A DNA stretch of 64,000 bases from Pseudomonadota bacterium (GTDB lineage: Bacteria > Pseudomonadota > Gammaproteobacteria > Burkholderiales > Burkholderiaceae_C): positions 62,001 through 126,000 of the forward strand of contig JAKARB010000007.1 in NCBI GenBank assembly GCA_021819435.1, written 5' to 3'. This document shows, piece after piece, positions 10,811-18,937 of the stretch. How positions within the stretch are numbered: the first letter of the stretch is position 1; every line of letters starts with the position of its first letter. The notes under the pieces were generated by a model that was not told the DNA's origin, did not search any database, and worked only from the letters and a program-made list of their open reading frames with translations. The translations under genes were made by a program, and so were the position numbers.

Positions 10811-13216
10811 TCATGGCAGATCGGTGTCGGACGCCGGGGCGTTCGAAGCACGCGGGCCGATGCTCGCCCCGAGCCGATTCTTGATCGACAAGGGCTTGCC
10901 GTGAAGCAGGTGCCCATACACGACGGCGTTGGACAGCACCTTCTTCACGTAGTCACGCGTTTCGTTGAAGGGCACGTTCTCGACCCAGGCGGCCGCATCC
11001 ACCCGTGAGCCCTCACGCCAGCGGCGTGGCCGGCCCGGCCCGGCGTTGTAAGCCGCAGCGGCCAAGGCCTGCGCCCCCTGGAAATCATCCAGCACCAGCT
11101 TGAGGTAGCCCGCGCCGATGCGCAGGTTGGTGTCGCGGTCGGCGATGAGATCGGGCGAGTAGGCGATGTTGAGCTTGCGCGCCGTCCACGAAGCGGTGGC
11201 GGGCATGACCTGCATCAGCCCCGAGGCCCCGACCTGCGAGCGCGCCGCCACGATGAAGCGCGACTCTTGCCTGATCAGGCCATACATGTAGGCCGGGTCC
11301 AGGCCAACCTCATTGGCGGCGCGCAGCACGTCCTGGCGGAAGGGCGTGGGGTAACGCTGATTGAGGTCGATCTCGGTGCGGGTGCGGTCGCTGGTGTTGA
11401 TGCAGCGGTCCCAGATCTCGCGGCGGCAGGCCTCTTCGGCCACCGCCAGCAGTTCGCGGTCGCCCAAACCACCGGGCTTGCCAAAGCTCAGCGTGAAGTT
11501 CCATTCGCGCACGCCCTCGCTGCGCCAGCCCAGCGCCATCATGCGCAAGGCGCGATCGATGCCGGGCATGGCGCGCGCCTGGGCCTGCTCCGCCTCGGTC
11601 AAGGGCGCGGGGCGCGCGGGCTCGCGGTGCGGTGCCTGATTCAGCTCTTCGGCAGCCAACTGACCATAGAACGTGAGCGGGTGGGCGACGCGGGTCAGCA
11701 GTTGGCGCGCCTGCTGGCGCATGGCTTCGTGCGCTGCCGACGAACCGACGCCAGCGCGCGCATGCGCCTGCAAGGACTTCGCCTTCCAGTACTGCCAGGC
11801 GCTGTCTTGCTGCAGCTCGGGCGGCATGGCTTCGATGGCCTGCTCGACCAGGGCCCAGCGCGAGGCATCGCCCGAGGTGGCCGAGCGCAGGCCGGCGCGC
11901 GCCATCCAGCTCAGCACCTCGGGCGACCAGGCTGCCGCGCCGCGCACGGCGTCACCCCGGCCCCTGGTGCCCGCAGCCAGTGCGGCTTCGGCCAAGGCAC
12001 GCTCGAAATACGCCGGGGCCTCGGCTTGCAGCTTGCCGGCTGACCAGCGACCGATCACCGCCCAGGCCCAGGCCATGTCTTCGGCACGCAGGTGCCAGCG
12101 CTCGCGTGCACCCGGCTCGCCCAGTGCCGCTGCAGCGGCATCGGGGTCGATGGCGGCCCAGCGCAACAGGGCCAGCAGGTTGAGCGGGCCTTCGATCTCG
12201 GGCGCAAAAGCCACGGGCATGGGTGCCAAACTCGGCTTGCTGGCCTTGTTCTTCTTCGCGTCCTTCTTGTGGTCTTTTGCCTTGGACTTGTTCGCCGCGG
12301 CCTTCTTGCCCTTGGCCTGGCTGGTGCCGCTGTCGCGCGGGCCGATGCTGGCGCCAGGCGAGCCCGCCTTGCCCCCCGACTCGACCAGGCTGCTCACGCC
12401 GCGAGGTTGCAGGAAGGCCTGCGGCTGGTTCATCAGGCGTGCGATGGCCTGGGCCGTGGCGTCGCCCAGCAGGCGGGCCGACTGCTGAACCGCGCGAGGC
12501 TTGTCGCCCTCGATCGAGAAGCGCAGCTTGCGCCAGACATCGTCCTGCGTGAGCACGCCCGCGTCGAGCAAGGCACGCGCCATCGCGTCGCAACCGCTGT
12601 CGGCATCTTTCTGCCCCCACCAGAACTGGCGGGCCTGCTCGCGCAGGTCGCCCGGGGCCTCCATGGGCGCGCCGGTGCGATGCCGCGCCAGCACGCCCAG
12701 GCAGCTGACCTCGCGGTCGTCGTTCATGCGGAAGGCGGGCTGGATGCGCAGGAAAGTCGCCCAGTCCTGACGGCGGCCGAGCTCCAGCAGCCAGTCGTTG
12801 CGGGCGCGGTCGGCCACGTAGCTGTCGGGCCAGCGCGCCAAGAATTCATCGACCTCGGCCACCGGGGCTTCGCCCAAGCGGGACACGAAATACCAGTACG
12901 CGGCCCAGGGCGCCAGCGGGTGCTCCTGGGAGATGAGCTGGTTGCGCAAGGCCAGCAGGCGCGTGCGATCACGCAGACGCCAGGCCTCACGGGCGTCGCT
13001 CACCAGGCGGTCGTCGGGTGCGGCAACCAGCCCCTGCGCGGGGGCCAGCGCCTGGGTCTGGGCTTGCGCCACGGTCGGCGCGCTCAACCAGGCCAGCGAG
13101 GCCGCAAGCAGAAAAGCCGAGCACACCGCCCTCGGCGCCAGGCAGGCAGCACTGCCGGCCGGCTGGGTGGGCGCGGCGCGCCGGGCTCGGGACGCATACT
13201 TGTGCGTTGCTCTCAC
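10811..13216 (-). CDS. slt: soluble lytic murein transglycosylase
   Basis: This 801-residue periplasmic enzyme cleaves the glycan strand of peptidoglycan to 1,6-anhydro products. It has a signal region, a long alpha-helical U-shaped domain and a C-terminal lysozyme-like domain. The catalytic Glu is about E651 in LIRQESRF, followed by GASGLMQVMPATA and YNAGPGRPRRW. An unusual Lys/Ala-rich low-complexity stretch (about residues 296-324) interrupts the helical domain. It is divergent from the cyclo-ligase gene with only 27 bases between the starts, so promoter elements must overlap coding sequence. Slt next to this cyclo-ligase is common in Burkholderiales. Confidence 0.93.
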   Translation of the reverse strand: MRATHKYASRARRAAPTQPAGSAACLAPRAVCSAFLLAASLAWLSAPTVAQAQTQALAPAQGLVAAPDDRLVSDAREAWRLRDRTRLLALRNQLISQEHPLAPWAAYWYFVSRLGEAPVAEVDEFLARWPDSYVADRARNDWLLELGRRQDWATFLRIQPAFRMNDDREVSCLGVLARHRTGAPMEAPGDLREQARQFWWGQKDADSGCDAMARALLDAGVLTQDDVWRKLRFSIEGDKPRAVQQSARLLGDATAQAIARLMNQPQAFLQPRGVSSLVESGGKAGSPGASIGPRDSGTSQAKGKKAAANKSKAKDHKKDAKKNKASKPSLAPMPVAFAPEIEGPLNLLALLRWAAIDPDAAAAALGEPGARERWHLRAEDMAWAWAVIGRWSAGKLQAEAPAYFERALAEAALAAGTRGRGDAVRGAAAWSPEVLSWMARAGLRSATSGDASRWALVEQAIEAMPPELQQDSAWQYWKAKSLQAHARAGVGSSAAHEAMRQQARQLLTRVAHPLTFYGQLAAEELNQAPHREPARPAPLTEAEQAQARAMPGIDRALRMMALGWRSEGVREWNFTLSFGKPGGLGDRELLAVAEEACRREIWDRCINTSDRTRTEIDLNQRYPTPFRQDVLRAANEVGLDPAYMYGLIRQESRFIVAARSQVGASGLMQVMPATASWTARKLNIAYSPDLIADRDTNLRIGAGYLKLVLDDFQGAQALAAAAYNAGPGRPRRWREGSRVDAAAWVENVPFNETRDYVKKVLSNAVVYGHLLHGKPLSIKNRLGASIGPRASNAPASDTDLP

Positions 13217-13243
13217 TTGTCTGACCTCTTGTTGTTATCGACC

Positions 13244-13828
13244 ATGTCCGATGCCCTCATCACCCCTGGCGATGACCGCGCCACCTGGCGCCGCCAATTG
13301 CTCCAATCCCGCCGGGACTGGGCCGGCACCGCCGCCGCGCAGGCGGCTCAGGCCGCACTCGAGGCCCGATTGTGGTCGGTGCTGGAACAACTGGAACCGA
13401 TCTGCCTGGGCGTGTATTGGCCGATTCAGGGCGAATTTAACCCAAGGAACATCGCCTGCCAGGCGCAGCGGACATGGGGCACGCGCCTGGCGTTGCCCGA
13501 TGCCAGCAAAGCCCCGGTGGCGATGCATTTCGTGCCCTGGGACGGCGCAGAGCCTCAACGGCAGGACGCCTGCGGCATCCCCACGGGCGATGGCAAGCCG
13601 CTGGTGCCCGACGTGATCCTGGTGCCATGCGTGGGCTTCACGGACGATGGCCATCGGCTGGGCTACGGCGGCGGCTACTTCGACCGCTACCTCGCCGCCC
13701 ACCCCGAGGTCACCGCCCTGGGCGTGGCCTGGAGCCAAGCCAGGCTGCCGGCGGGGGCCTTGCAACCGGCGTCGCATGATCAACCCTTGGTTGCCGTGGT
13801 AACAGAACACGACACGTGGCCCGTTTGA
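13244..13828 (+). CDS. 5-formyltetrahydrofolate cyclo-ligase
   Basis: This 194-residue enzyme converts 5-formyl-THF to 5,10-methenyl-THF with ATP, returning the storage form to the folate pool. The family signature is present: an N-terminal substrate/ATP region (WRRQLLQSRRDW), a middle segment LALPDASK, and the C-terminal GYGGGYFDRYLA loop. The start at 13244 (MSDALITPGDD) is chosen because it begins the conserved domain. A longer in-frame opening upstream runs antisense through slt and is not used. The gene is sometimes called ygfA or fthC. Confidence 0.93.
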   Translation: MSDALITPGDDRATWRRQLLQSRRDWAGTAAAQAAQAALEARLWSVLEQLEPICLGVYWPIQGEFNPRNIACQAQRTWGTRLALPDASKAPVAMHFVPWDGAEPQRQDACGIPTGDGKPLVPDVILVPCVGFTDDGHRLGYGGGYFDRYLAAHPEVTALGVAWSQARLPAGALQPASHDQPLVAVVTEHDTWPV

Positions 13829-13861
13829 TGGCCCTCAGTCGCGGGGGGAGCCCGTGGGAAC

Positions 13862-13883
13862 CCTAGGGACCACCCCTGCGGGG
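13862..13883. promoter_or_regulatory. inverted repeats upstream of PEP-CTERM gene
   Basis: Two short dyads lie about 80-95 bases upstream of the PEP-CTERM start at 13960: the palindrome CCTAGG (13862-13867) and CCCC-TGC-GGGG (13873-13883). They lie where an activator or repressor could bind. No protein can be assigned from sequence alone. Confidence 0.25.
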
Positions 13884-13959
13884 GAGTACAAGATACGCCC
13901 ATGCCTGAACGAGATCACCGCCAGAGTGGTCCTACCTTCAAACGAAACAAGGATTTAGC

Positions 13960-14628
13960 ATGAACATCCTCAAGCCTTTTGCCATGTTGGCCATCGCCCT
14001 GGCTGCCACCGCCGCTTCGGCTGAAAGCCTGACCATCGTGTCTTCTTCGGACAGCGTGGTGATGGACACCGCCGTCCTGGCCTCCAAGAAGCTGACCCTC
14101 AGCCCGGTCGGCAGCGCCACCTGGAACGCCTCCACCGGTGTCCTGACCGACCCGATCTCCGGCGCATCCACCACGGCCGCTGATCAGCTGATCATTCAGT
14201 TCAACGCCGCTTCCGGCTTCGCTCTGTACACCCCGGGCCTGTTCGGTCAGACCCAGGTCGCGACCCTGAAGAACTTCTCGTACAACGTCGACACCGGCAC
14301 CCTGCACGGCGACCTGTACACCCTGGCCGGCAACCTGATGAATACCGACCTGCTGACCGCCAACACCAAAGTCGGCGGCGTGGACTTCGGCTCCACCGTG
14401 CTCGACATCAAGGCTTCGAACTTCGTTCTCGCCACCCAGCTCGTGAACTCCCTGGGCAGCAACGCCGCCAGCTTCCAGTTCGTGGCCGACGCCGTGAAGA
14501 CGCTGAACATCAAGGCCACCTTCTCGGCCCCCCTGGCCGTGCCCGAACCCTCGGCCTTCGCCATGCTGGGCGTTGGCCTGGTCGGCATGAGCCTGGTGGC
14601 GCGCCGCCGCCTGAACAACGCTGCCTGA
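13960..14628 (+). CDS. PEP-CTERM sorting domain protein
   Basis: The 222-residue secreted protein has a signal peptide (MNILKPFAMLAIALAATAASA) and a C-terminal sorting signal: VPEPS, a hydrophobic helix (FAMLGVGLVGMSLV) and a basic end (ARRRLNN). In this family an exosortase in the inner membrane cleaves at the PEP motif. The body is rich in Thr, Ser and Asn with no catalytic motif I recognise. It stands alone, followed by a strong terminator. Codon use is more biased to a single codon per residue than in many neighbours, which may mean high expression. Confidence 0.88.
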   Translation: MNILKPFAMLAIALAATAASAESLTIVSSSDSVVMDTAVLASKKLTLSPVGSATWNASTGVLTDPISGASTTAADQLIIQFNAASGFALYTPGLFGQTQVATLKNFSYNVDTGTLHGDLYTLAGNLMNTDLLTANTKVGGVDFGSTVLDIKASNFVLATQLVNSLGSNAASFQFVADAVKTLNIKATFSAPLAVPEPSAFAMLGVGLVGMSLVARRRLNNAA

Positions 14629-14706
14629 TCGATTCGATCAATCAGCTGATCGGCTGATGGCCGCATCGGCTTGATGCCAAAGCCAGGGCCCCAAGCTCAT
14701 GGCCTG

Positions 14707-14729
14707 AAAGCCCCTCCGGGGGCTTTTTT
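14707..14729 (+). terminator. Rho-independent terminator
   Basis: A perfect 8-bp stem (AAAGCCCC 14707-14714, loop TCCG, GGGGCTTT 14719-14726) runs into six T residues. It ends the PEP-CTERM gene transcript just before the convergent hydrolase gene. Confidence 0.92.
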
Positions 14730-14735
14730 CATGGC

Positions 14736-15692
14736 TCAGCGGAACGCCTGCTTGATTTCCTCGGCGGCAAGGTCGACGTTTTCCTCCAAGGCAAAGTGCC
14801 CTCCCTGAAGCCAGACCAGTCTGGCTTGGGGCAGGTCTTTTGCATAGGCTTCAGCACCGGCCTCCACGAACAGTGGATCACCTTTACCCCACAAGATGAG
14901 CGTATGGGGTTGGTGACGGCGGAAGTATGCCTGCCAGGCCTCGAACAAGGGCACGTTGCGGCGATAGTCGACGAACAAGTCCAGCTGCACGGCGTCGTTG
15001 CCGGGACGGTCGAGCAAAGCCTGATCGAACACCCAGGCATCCGGGTTCAGCTTCTCGGGCTCGCGGGCTCCGGCCGTGTACTGAAAGTGCGTGGTTTCCG
15101 CTTTCAGAAAGCCTCGGGCCGCAGCCTCGGTGGCTGTATTGCGTTCTTGCCAAAGCGGCAAGAAGACGTCCGCAACGGGCTTGCCGACGCCTTCCATGTA
15201 GGCATTGGCGTTCTGAATGACCAGGCCCTTGACCCGCTCGGGATGTGCGGTGGCCAGCCGGAGCCCCACCGGGCCACCGTAATCCTGCATGTAGTAGATG
15301 GCCTCCTTCACGCCCAATTGATCCAGGAGGCCCTGCACGTGATCGGCAAGGCTGTCGAAGGTGTAGACGAATGAATCGGCCGGAGGCGCCGACGAGTGCC
15401 CGAAGCCCACATAGTCGGGCGCCACAACGTGGAAGCGGTCCGCCAGCCGTGGGATGAGGTCTCTGAACATGTGGGAGGACGAAGGAAAGCCATGCAGCAG
15501 CACGATGGTGGGGGACGCCGCGTCGCCTGCCTCGCGATAGAAGATGGATTGCCCTTTCACCATGGCGTGGTGCACCTCCACCTTGGGCATCACTGGTTCA
15601 GCGGCATGAGCGGCATCAGGCATGACCGCCAAGTTGCCGATGCCAAGCATCAGCGCGACAAGAGACAGCGAACTTTGAGAGAACTTGCTCAT
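14736..15692 (-). CDS. secreted alpha/beta hydrolase (epoxide hydrolase/dehalogenase-like)
   Basis: The 318-residue protein has a signal peptide ending near DAAHAAEP, so it acts in the periplasm or outside. The alpha/beta-hydrolase fold is clear: oxyanion motif LLHGFPSSSHM, nucleophile elbow YMQDYGGPVG with Asp rather than Ser as nucleophile, acid region LWGKGDPLF and the catalytic His in QGGHFALEE. An Asp nucleophile is typical of haloalkane dehalogenases and epoxide hydrolases. The substrate is unknown. It is divergent from a CGNR regulator with a dyad between them. The start ATG at 15692 has an AAAGGAG upstream. Confidence 0.85.
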   Translation of the reverse strand: MSKFSQSSLSLVALMLGIGNLAVMPDAAHAAEPVMPKVEVHHAMVKGQSIFYREAGDAASPTIVLLHGFPSSSHMFRDLIPRLADRFHVVAPDYVGFGHSSAPPADSFVYTFDSLADHVQGLLDQLGVKEAIYYMQDYGGPVGLRLATAHPERVKGLVIQNANAYMEGVGKPVADVFLPLWQERNTATEAAARGFLKAETTHFQYTAGAREPEKLNPDAWVFDQALLDRPGNDAVQLDLFVDYRRNVPLFEAWQAYFRRHQPHTLILWGKGDPLFVEAGAEAYAKDLPQARLVWLQGGHFALEENVDLAAEEIKQAFR

Positions 15693-15720
15693 GGGATGAG
15701 CTCCTTTGTTGAGTTGCAAG

Positions 15721-15748
15721 TAACCTGTTAAAACACTCATTCAGGTTA
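15721..15748. promoter_or_regulatory. dyad between hydrolase and CGNR regulator genes
   Basis: A perfect 7-bp inverted repeat (TAACCTG 15721-15727 and CAGGTTA 15742-15748, 14 bases apart) lies 29 bases upstream of the hydrolase start and 73 bases upstream of the regulator start. It is a candidate operator, possibly for the CGNR protein itself. Confidence 0.4.
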
Positions 15749-15820
15749 TCAACTTCAAGCTTGAAAAGACGCCCGAATTGGGCGCACCGCCCGGGAAACA
15801 GTTTCTCCAGGATTGAGAAC

Positions 15821-16471
15821 ATGGACATGTCGGACCCCACACTCATCGCTTTGCTGGCAGGAGGTCACCCAGCTTTGAATCTGCTCAACAGCAGCCACCG
15901 AGGCGGGCGCGCAAGCCAATGCTTCGACATCGACGCATGCGGGGATGGGCAGCGATTCATGGCCTGGCTGGAGGCCACTCAAGCACTGCCAGGCCCTTTG
16001 CATCAACGCTTTGCAAGGCTGTCCCTGTCCAGGCGATCTCAGGTTGCAGCGGATGCCCGCGAGCTCAGGGAAGCGTTCCGCTCTGTCTTGCAGCCATGGA
16101 CGGCGGGTGCGTTCACCCAAGAGGCGCGGCGGGGGTTGTCCTGCTTGAACACGTGGCTGGCACGCAGTCCATGGACGGCGCGCCTGGTCCATCGGGTTGA
16201 TGGATCAAGCGGCGAAGCTGGCTTCGGGTGCCATCGGCTCCATGAGGCGCCCATCGAACACGCTGTCATGGGTGAGCTGGCAGGTCTGTGTGCTCAATTG
16301 CTGGCAACAAACTCCCCGCGAGATGTGCGCCGTTGCGCCAATCCGGCGTGCAGCCTCTGGTTCCTGGATCAGGAACGAGGCCCCGCAAGGCGATGGTGCG
16401 CCATGGCGCTGTGCGGCAACCGCGCGAAGGTGGCCGGGCACCGCGCCCGCCTGAAGGGCCTGACGGAATAG
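15821..16471 (+). CDS. CGNR zinc-finger / ABATE-domain regulator
   Basis: About 216 residues with an N-terminal ABATE-type domain (starts MDMSDPTLIALLAGGHPALNLLNS, i.e. the GGHPALNLLN motif) and a C-terminal zinc finger. The finger has C-x4-C spacing in CANPACSLWF, followed by ARRWC and CGNRAKVAGHR, the family signature. These proteins are thought to be stress-linked transcription regulators with a treble-clef zinc ribbon. It is divergent from the alpha/beta hydrolase gene, which is its most likely target. Confidence 0.85.
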   Translation: MDMSDPTLIALLAGGHPALNLLNSSHRGGRASQCFDIDACGDGQRFMAWLEATQALPGPLHQRFARLSLSRRSQVAADARELREAFRSVLQPWTAGAFTQEARRGLSCLNTWLARSPWTARLVHRVDGSSGEAGFGCHRLHEAPIEHAVMGELAGLCAQLLATNSPRDVRRCANPACSLWFLDQERGPARRWCAMALCGNRAKVAGHRARLKGLTE

Positions 16472-16541
16472 AACCAAGCCCCCATGGGTACAGGCAGATG
16501 TGAGCAAGTCGACGCTCACGTCCCAAGATGAAAGACCGCCC

Positions 16542-16979
16542 ATGACATCCCTCCATCTGCCCCGCCCAGTCCCCGGCTCTCGCGGGAAAACCGCGATCAC
16601 TCATGCGCACCAGCGCGTTCTGCTGTTGGTGTGCGGCTTGCTCGTTTCGCATGGGGCGCAGTCCCAGGTCGGAAACGCTGACAGGGGCGCGACCCTGTAT
16701 GGCCAGCGCTGCAGCGCATGCCACGCCGTCGACTACAACGGCGTGGGCCCGTCGCACCGCGGCGTCTTCGAGCGCTTGGCAGGGCAGGCGCCTGACTACA
16801 CCTACTCGCCTGCCCTGAAAGCGTCCCATCTGAAATGGACCGCCGCCAACCTGGAGCGTTGGCTGACCGATCCGGAAAAGCTGGTACCGGGGCAAAAAAT
16901 GGGGGTCAGCGTCCCGCAAAGCCAGGATCGCGCCGACCTCATCGCCTACCTAAAGAGCCTGTCGGCGGCGGCTCACTGA
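16542..16979 (+). CDS. periplasmic c-type cytochrome
   Basis: A class I cytochrome c of about 145 residues. A hydrophobic export segment (RVLLLVCGLLVSHGAQS) precedes a single heme site CSACH, with a likely axial Met in PGQKMGV near the C-terminus and the closing helix DLIAYLKSL. It should carry electrons in the periplasm. The start is uncertain: GTG at 16500 and ATG at 16542 are both possible and both leave a long n-region before the export segment. It precedes the phosphoesterase, cupredoxin and sigma factor genes on the same strand. Confidence 0.85.
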   Translation: MTSLHLPRPVPGSRGKTAITHAHQRVLLLVCGLLVSHGAQSQVGNADRGATLYGQRCSACHAVDYNGVGPSHRGVFERLAGQAPDYTYSPALKASHLKWTAANLERWLTDPEKLVPGQKMGVSVPQSQDRADLIAYLKSLSAAAH

Positions 16980-17090
16980 ACAAAAACCAACCCTTGTAAT
17001 CGGGCATGGAATGACATGCGGCCCCCTCAGGTCTTTCTGTTGGGGCACATCGCTGCCTCGAACCCTCTCCCTCGACCAACAGGAGCATGT

Positions 17091-17993
17091 ATGCATCGCC
17101 GTGATTTCATGGGCCTCGTCGCCGCAGGCGGCGGCGTGGTGTTTTCATCTGCCTTGGCAGGCTGTGCGATGAGCACACCAGGAAGCACCACAACCGCTGG
17201 TGGCAAACAGGAGAACTTTTACTTCGTCCAGCTCTCCGACACCCACTGGGGCTACCAAGGACCCGCCAACCCGGACGCCAACTTCACCTTGAAAAAAGCC
17301 GTGAAAGCAGTCAACGGGTTGCCAAACCCACCAGACTTCATCGTCTTCACAGGAGACCTCACCCACACCACCGACGACCCCGCAGAAAGGCGGCGCCGGA
17401 TGAGGGAGTTCAAAGCCATCGTCGCTGACCTCCAGGTAAAAAACATCAAGTTCCTGCCCGGCGAGCACGATGCCTCGCTGGATCGAGGGGCGGCCTTCAT
17501 GGAGCAGTTCGGCGACACGCATTTCACCTTCGATCACCAGGGCATCCACTTCATCGCGCTGGACAACGTCTCGGACCCAGGAGCCCGACTGGGCGATGAA
17601 CAACTGGCCTGGCTGGCCGCCGACTTGCAAAAGCAAAACATTGATCAACCCATCGTCGTGCTCACACACCGCCCCTTGTTTGACCTCGCGCCGAAATGGG
17701 ATTGGGCCACACGAGACGGCCAGCAGGCGATCGCGCTGCTGTCATCCCACCGCCATGTCACCGTGTTTTATGGTCACATCCACCAGGAGCACCACCGGAT
17801 GACGGGGCACATCGCACACCACTCGGCCAAGTCGCTGATCTTCGCCTTGCCAGCACCAGGCTCTCAGGAAAAACGCACGCCGCTGCCCTGGGATCCAGCC
17901 CAGCCAAACAAGGGATTGGGCTACCGCGAGGCATTGACCAACGTGGCCAAGCATGACTTCCAGCTCACCGAACACCCTGTGGAGAAATCATGA
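17091..17993 (+). CDS. Tat-exported metallophosphoesterase
   Basis: The 300-residue protein starts MHRRDFMGLVAAGGG, a twin-arginine signal, with a C in LAGCAMS that could be a lipobox. The calcineurin-like phosphoesterase metal ligands are all visible: SDTHWG, FTGDLTH, LPGEHD, LTHRP and YGHIHQEHH. It should bind two metal ions in the periplasm and hydrolyse a phosphoester. AACAGGAGC precedes the start. The stop overlaps the cupredoxin start by 4 bases, so the pair is coupled. The true substrate cannot be read from the sequence. Confidence 0.88.
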   Translation: MHRRDFMGLVAAGGGVVFSSALAGCAMSTPGSTTTAGGKQENFYFVQLSDTHWGYQGPANPDANFTLKKAVKAVNGLPNPPDFIVFTGDLTHTTDDPAERRRRMREFKAIVADLQVKNIKFLPGEHDASLDRGAAFMEQFGDTHFTFDHQGIHFIALDNVSDPGARLGDEQLAWLAADLQKQNIDQPIVVLTHRPLFDLAPKWDWATRDGQQAIALLSSHRHVTVFYGHIHQEHHRMTGHIAHHSAKSLIFALPAPGSQEKRTPLPWDPAQPNKGLGYREALTNVAKHDFQLTEHPVEKS

Positions 17994-18394
17994 GCCAACC
18001 CAAGGCATCCAGTTCGGGCAAGCGACAGTTGCTAAAGGGCCTGGCCATGGGGTCAGCGGGCATGATCGGGCTCAGCTGGCTTGGGTTCGGCAAGGCTCAG
18101 GGCACGACCACCATGCCTCGCCGAGAAATCGATGTCGTCGCACAGCGATTTCAATTCACGCCCGCCGAAATCCATCTGCGTGCGGGTGAGGCGGTGGTTC
18201 TGGCGGTGCGCTCTCTCGACTTCGTGCACGGCCTGAGCATCCCGGATATCGGTGTGCGCGCGGACTTGGTGCCCGGCAAGGTCACCCTGATCGAGATACC
18301 GGCGCTGCCAGCCGGCACGGTGGATTTCCTGTGCGACAACTTCTGCGGCGATGGGCATGAGGAGATGCATGGTCGCCTGGTGATCAAGGCCTGA
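17990..18394 (+). CDS. cupredoxin with CuA-like copper site
   Basis: A 134-residue exported protein; a signal with hydrophobic stretch GLAMGSAGMIGLSWLGFG precedes a cupredoxin fold. The copper loop reads CDNFCGDGHEEMHG, i.e. C-x3-C-x3-H-x2-M, the ligand pattern of the CuA centre of cytochrome oxidase subunit II, and an earlier H lies in DFVHGLSI. It resembles stand-alone subunit II-like domains and could pass electrons from the nearby cytochrome c. It overlaps the phosphoesterase gene by 4 bases and is followed 5 bases later by a sigma factor gene. Confidence 0.87.
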   Translation: MSQPKASSSGKRQLLKGLAMGSAGMIGLSWLGFGKAQGTTTMPRREIDVVAQRFQFTPAEIHLRAGEAVVLAVRSLDFVHGLSIPDIGVRADLVPGKVTLIEIPALPAGTVDFLCDNFCGDGHEEMHGRLVIKA

Positions 18395-18399
18395 TCACC

Positions 18400-18930
18400 G
18401 TGGCCGCGACCCAGGAATTCGAACGCCTGATTCAGCCGTGCCTGAACGCAGGCTACAACCTGGCGCGCTGGCTACTTGCCGACGACGCGGCGGCTGAAGA
18501 CGCCTTGCAGGAAGCGTCTCTGCGGGCGTTTTCCTACCTGGGCGGCTTGTCGGGGTCTGATGCACGTCCCTGGTTCCTCAAAATCGTGCGCAACACCTGC
18601 TACAGCCATTTGACACGCCACGGCGCGAGAAGCGAGCACCATGGTTTCGACGAAGAAGAGTTGGGGCACATGCAGTTCGCACAAGGGCAGTTCTCCGACG
18701 ATCCCGCCCAAGCCCTGGAACTGCGGCAAAAGCGGCATGCCATCGACATGGCCATTGCAGCCTTGCCCGCACCGATGCGCGAAGTCATCGTACTGAGAGA
18801 ACTTGAAGGCCTGGAGTACAAAGACATCAGCCACATCGCCGGCATCCCAATGGGAACAGTGATGTCAAGGCTGTCACGTGCGCGTGAGCAATTGCGCAGC
18901 GCTCTCACCAGGCAAGGCCTATTGGAGTGA
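18400..18930 (+). CDS. ECF-type RNA polymerase sigma factor
   Basis: A 176-residue sigma factor with only regions 2 and 4. Region 2 contains DDAAAEDALQEASLRAF, and region 4 an HTH in EVIVLRELEGLEYKDISHIAGIP, of which GLEYKDIS-x3-GIPMGTVMSRL is the key part. The GTG start follows the cupredoxin stop by 5 bases. The next gene, 7 bases on, encodes a membrane protein of anti-sigma type. The unit therefore probably senses an envelope signal and drives its own operon, including the copper and heme proteins upstream. Confidence 0.92.
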   Translation: MAATQEFERLIQPCLNAGYNLARWLLADDAAAEDALQEASLRAFSYLGGLSGSDARPWFLKIVRNTCYSHLTRHGARSEHHGFDEEELGHMQFAQGQFSDDPAQALELRQKRHAIDMAIAALPAPMREVIVLRELEGLEYKDISHIAGIPMGTVMSRLSRAREQLRSALTRQGLLE

Positions 18931-18937
18931 ATGTGTC

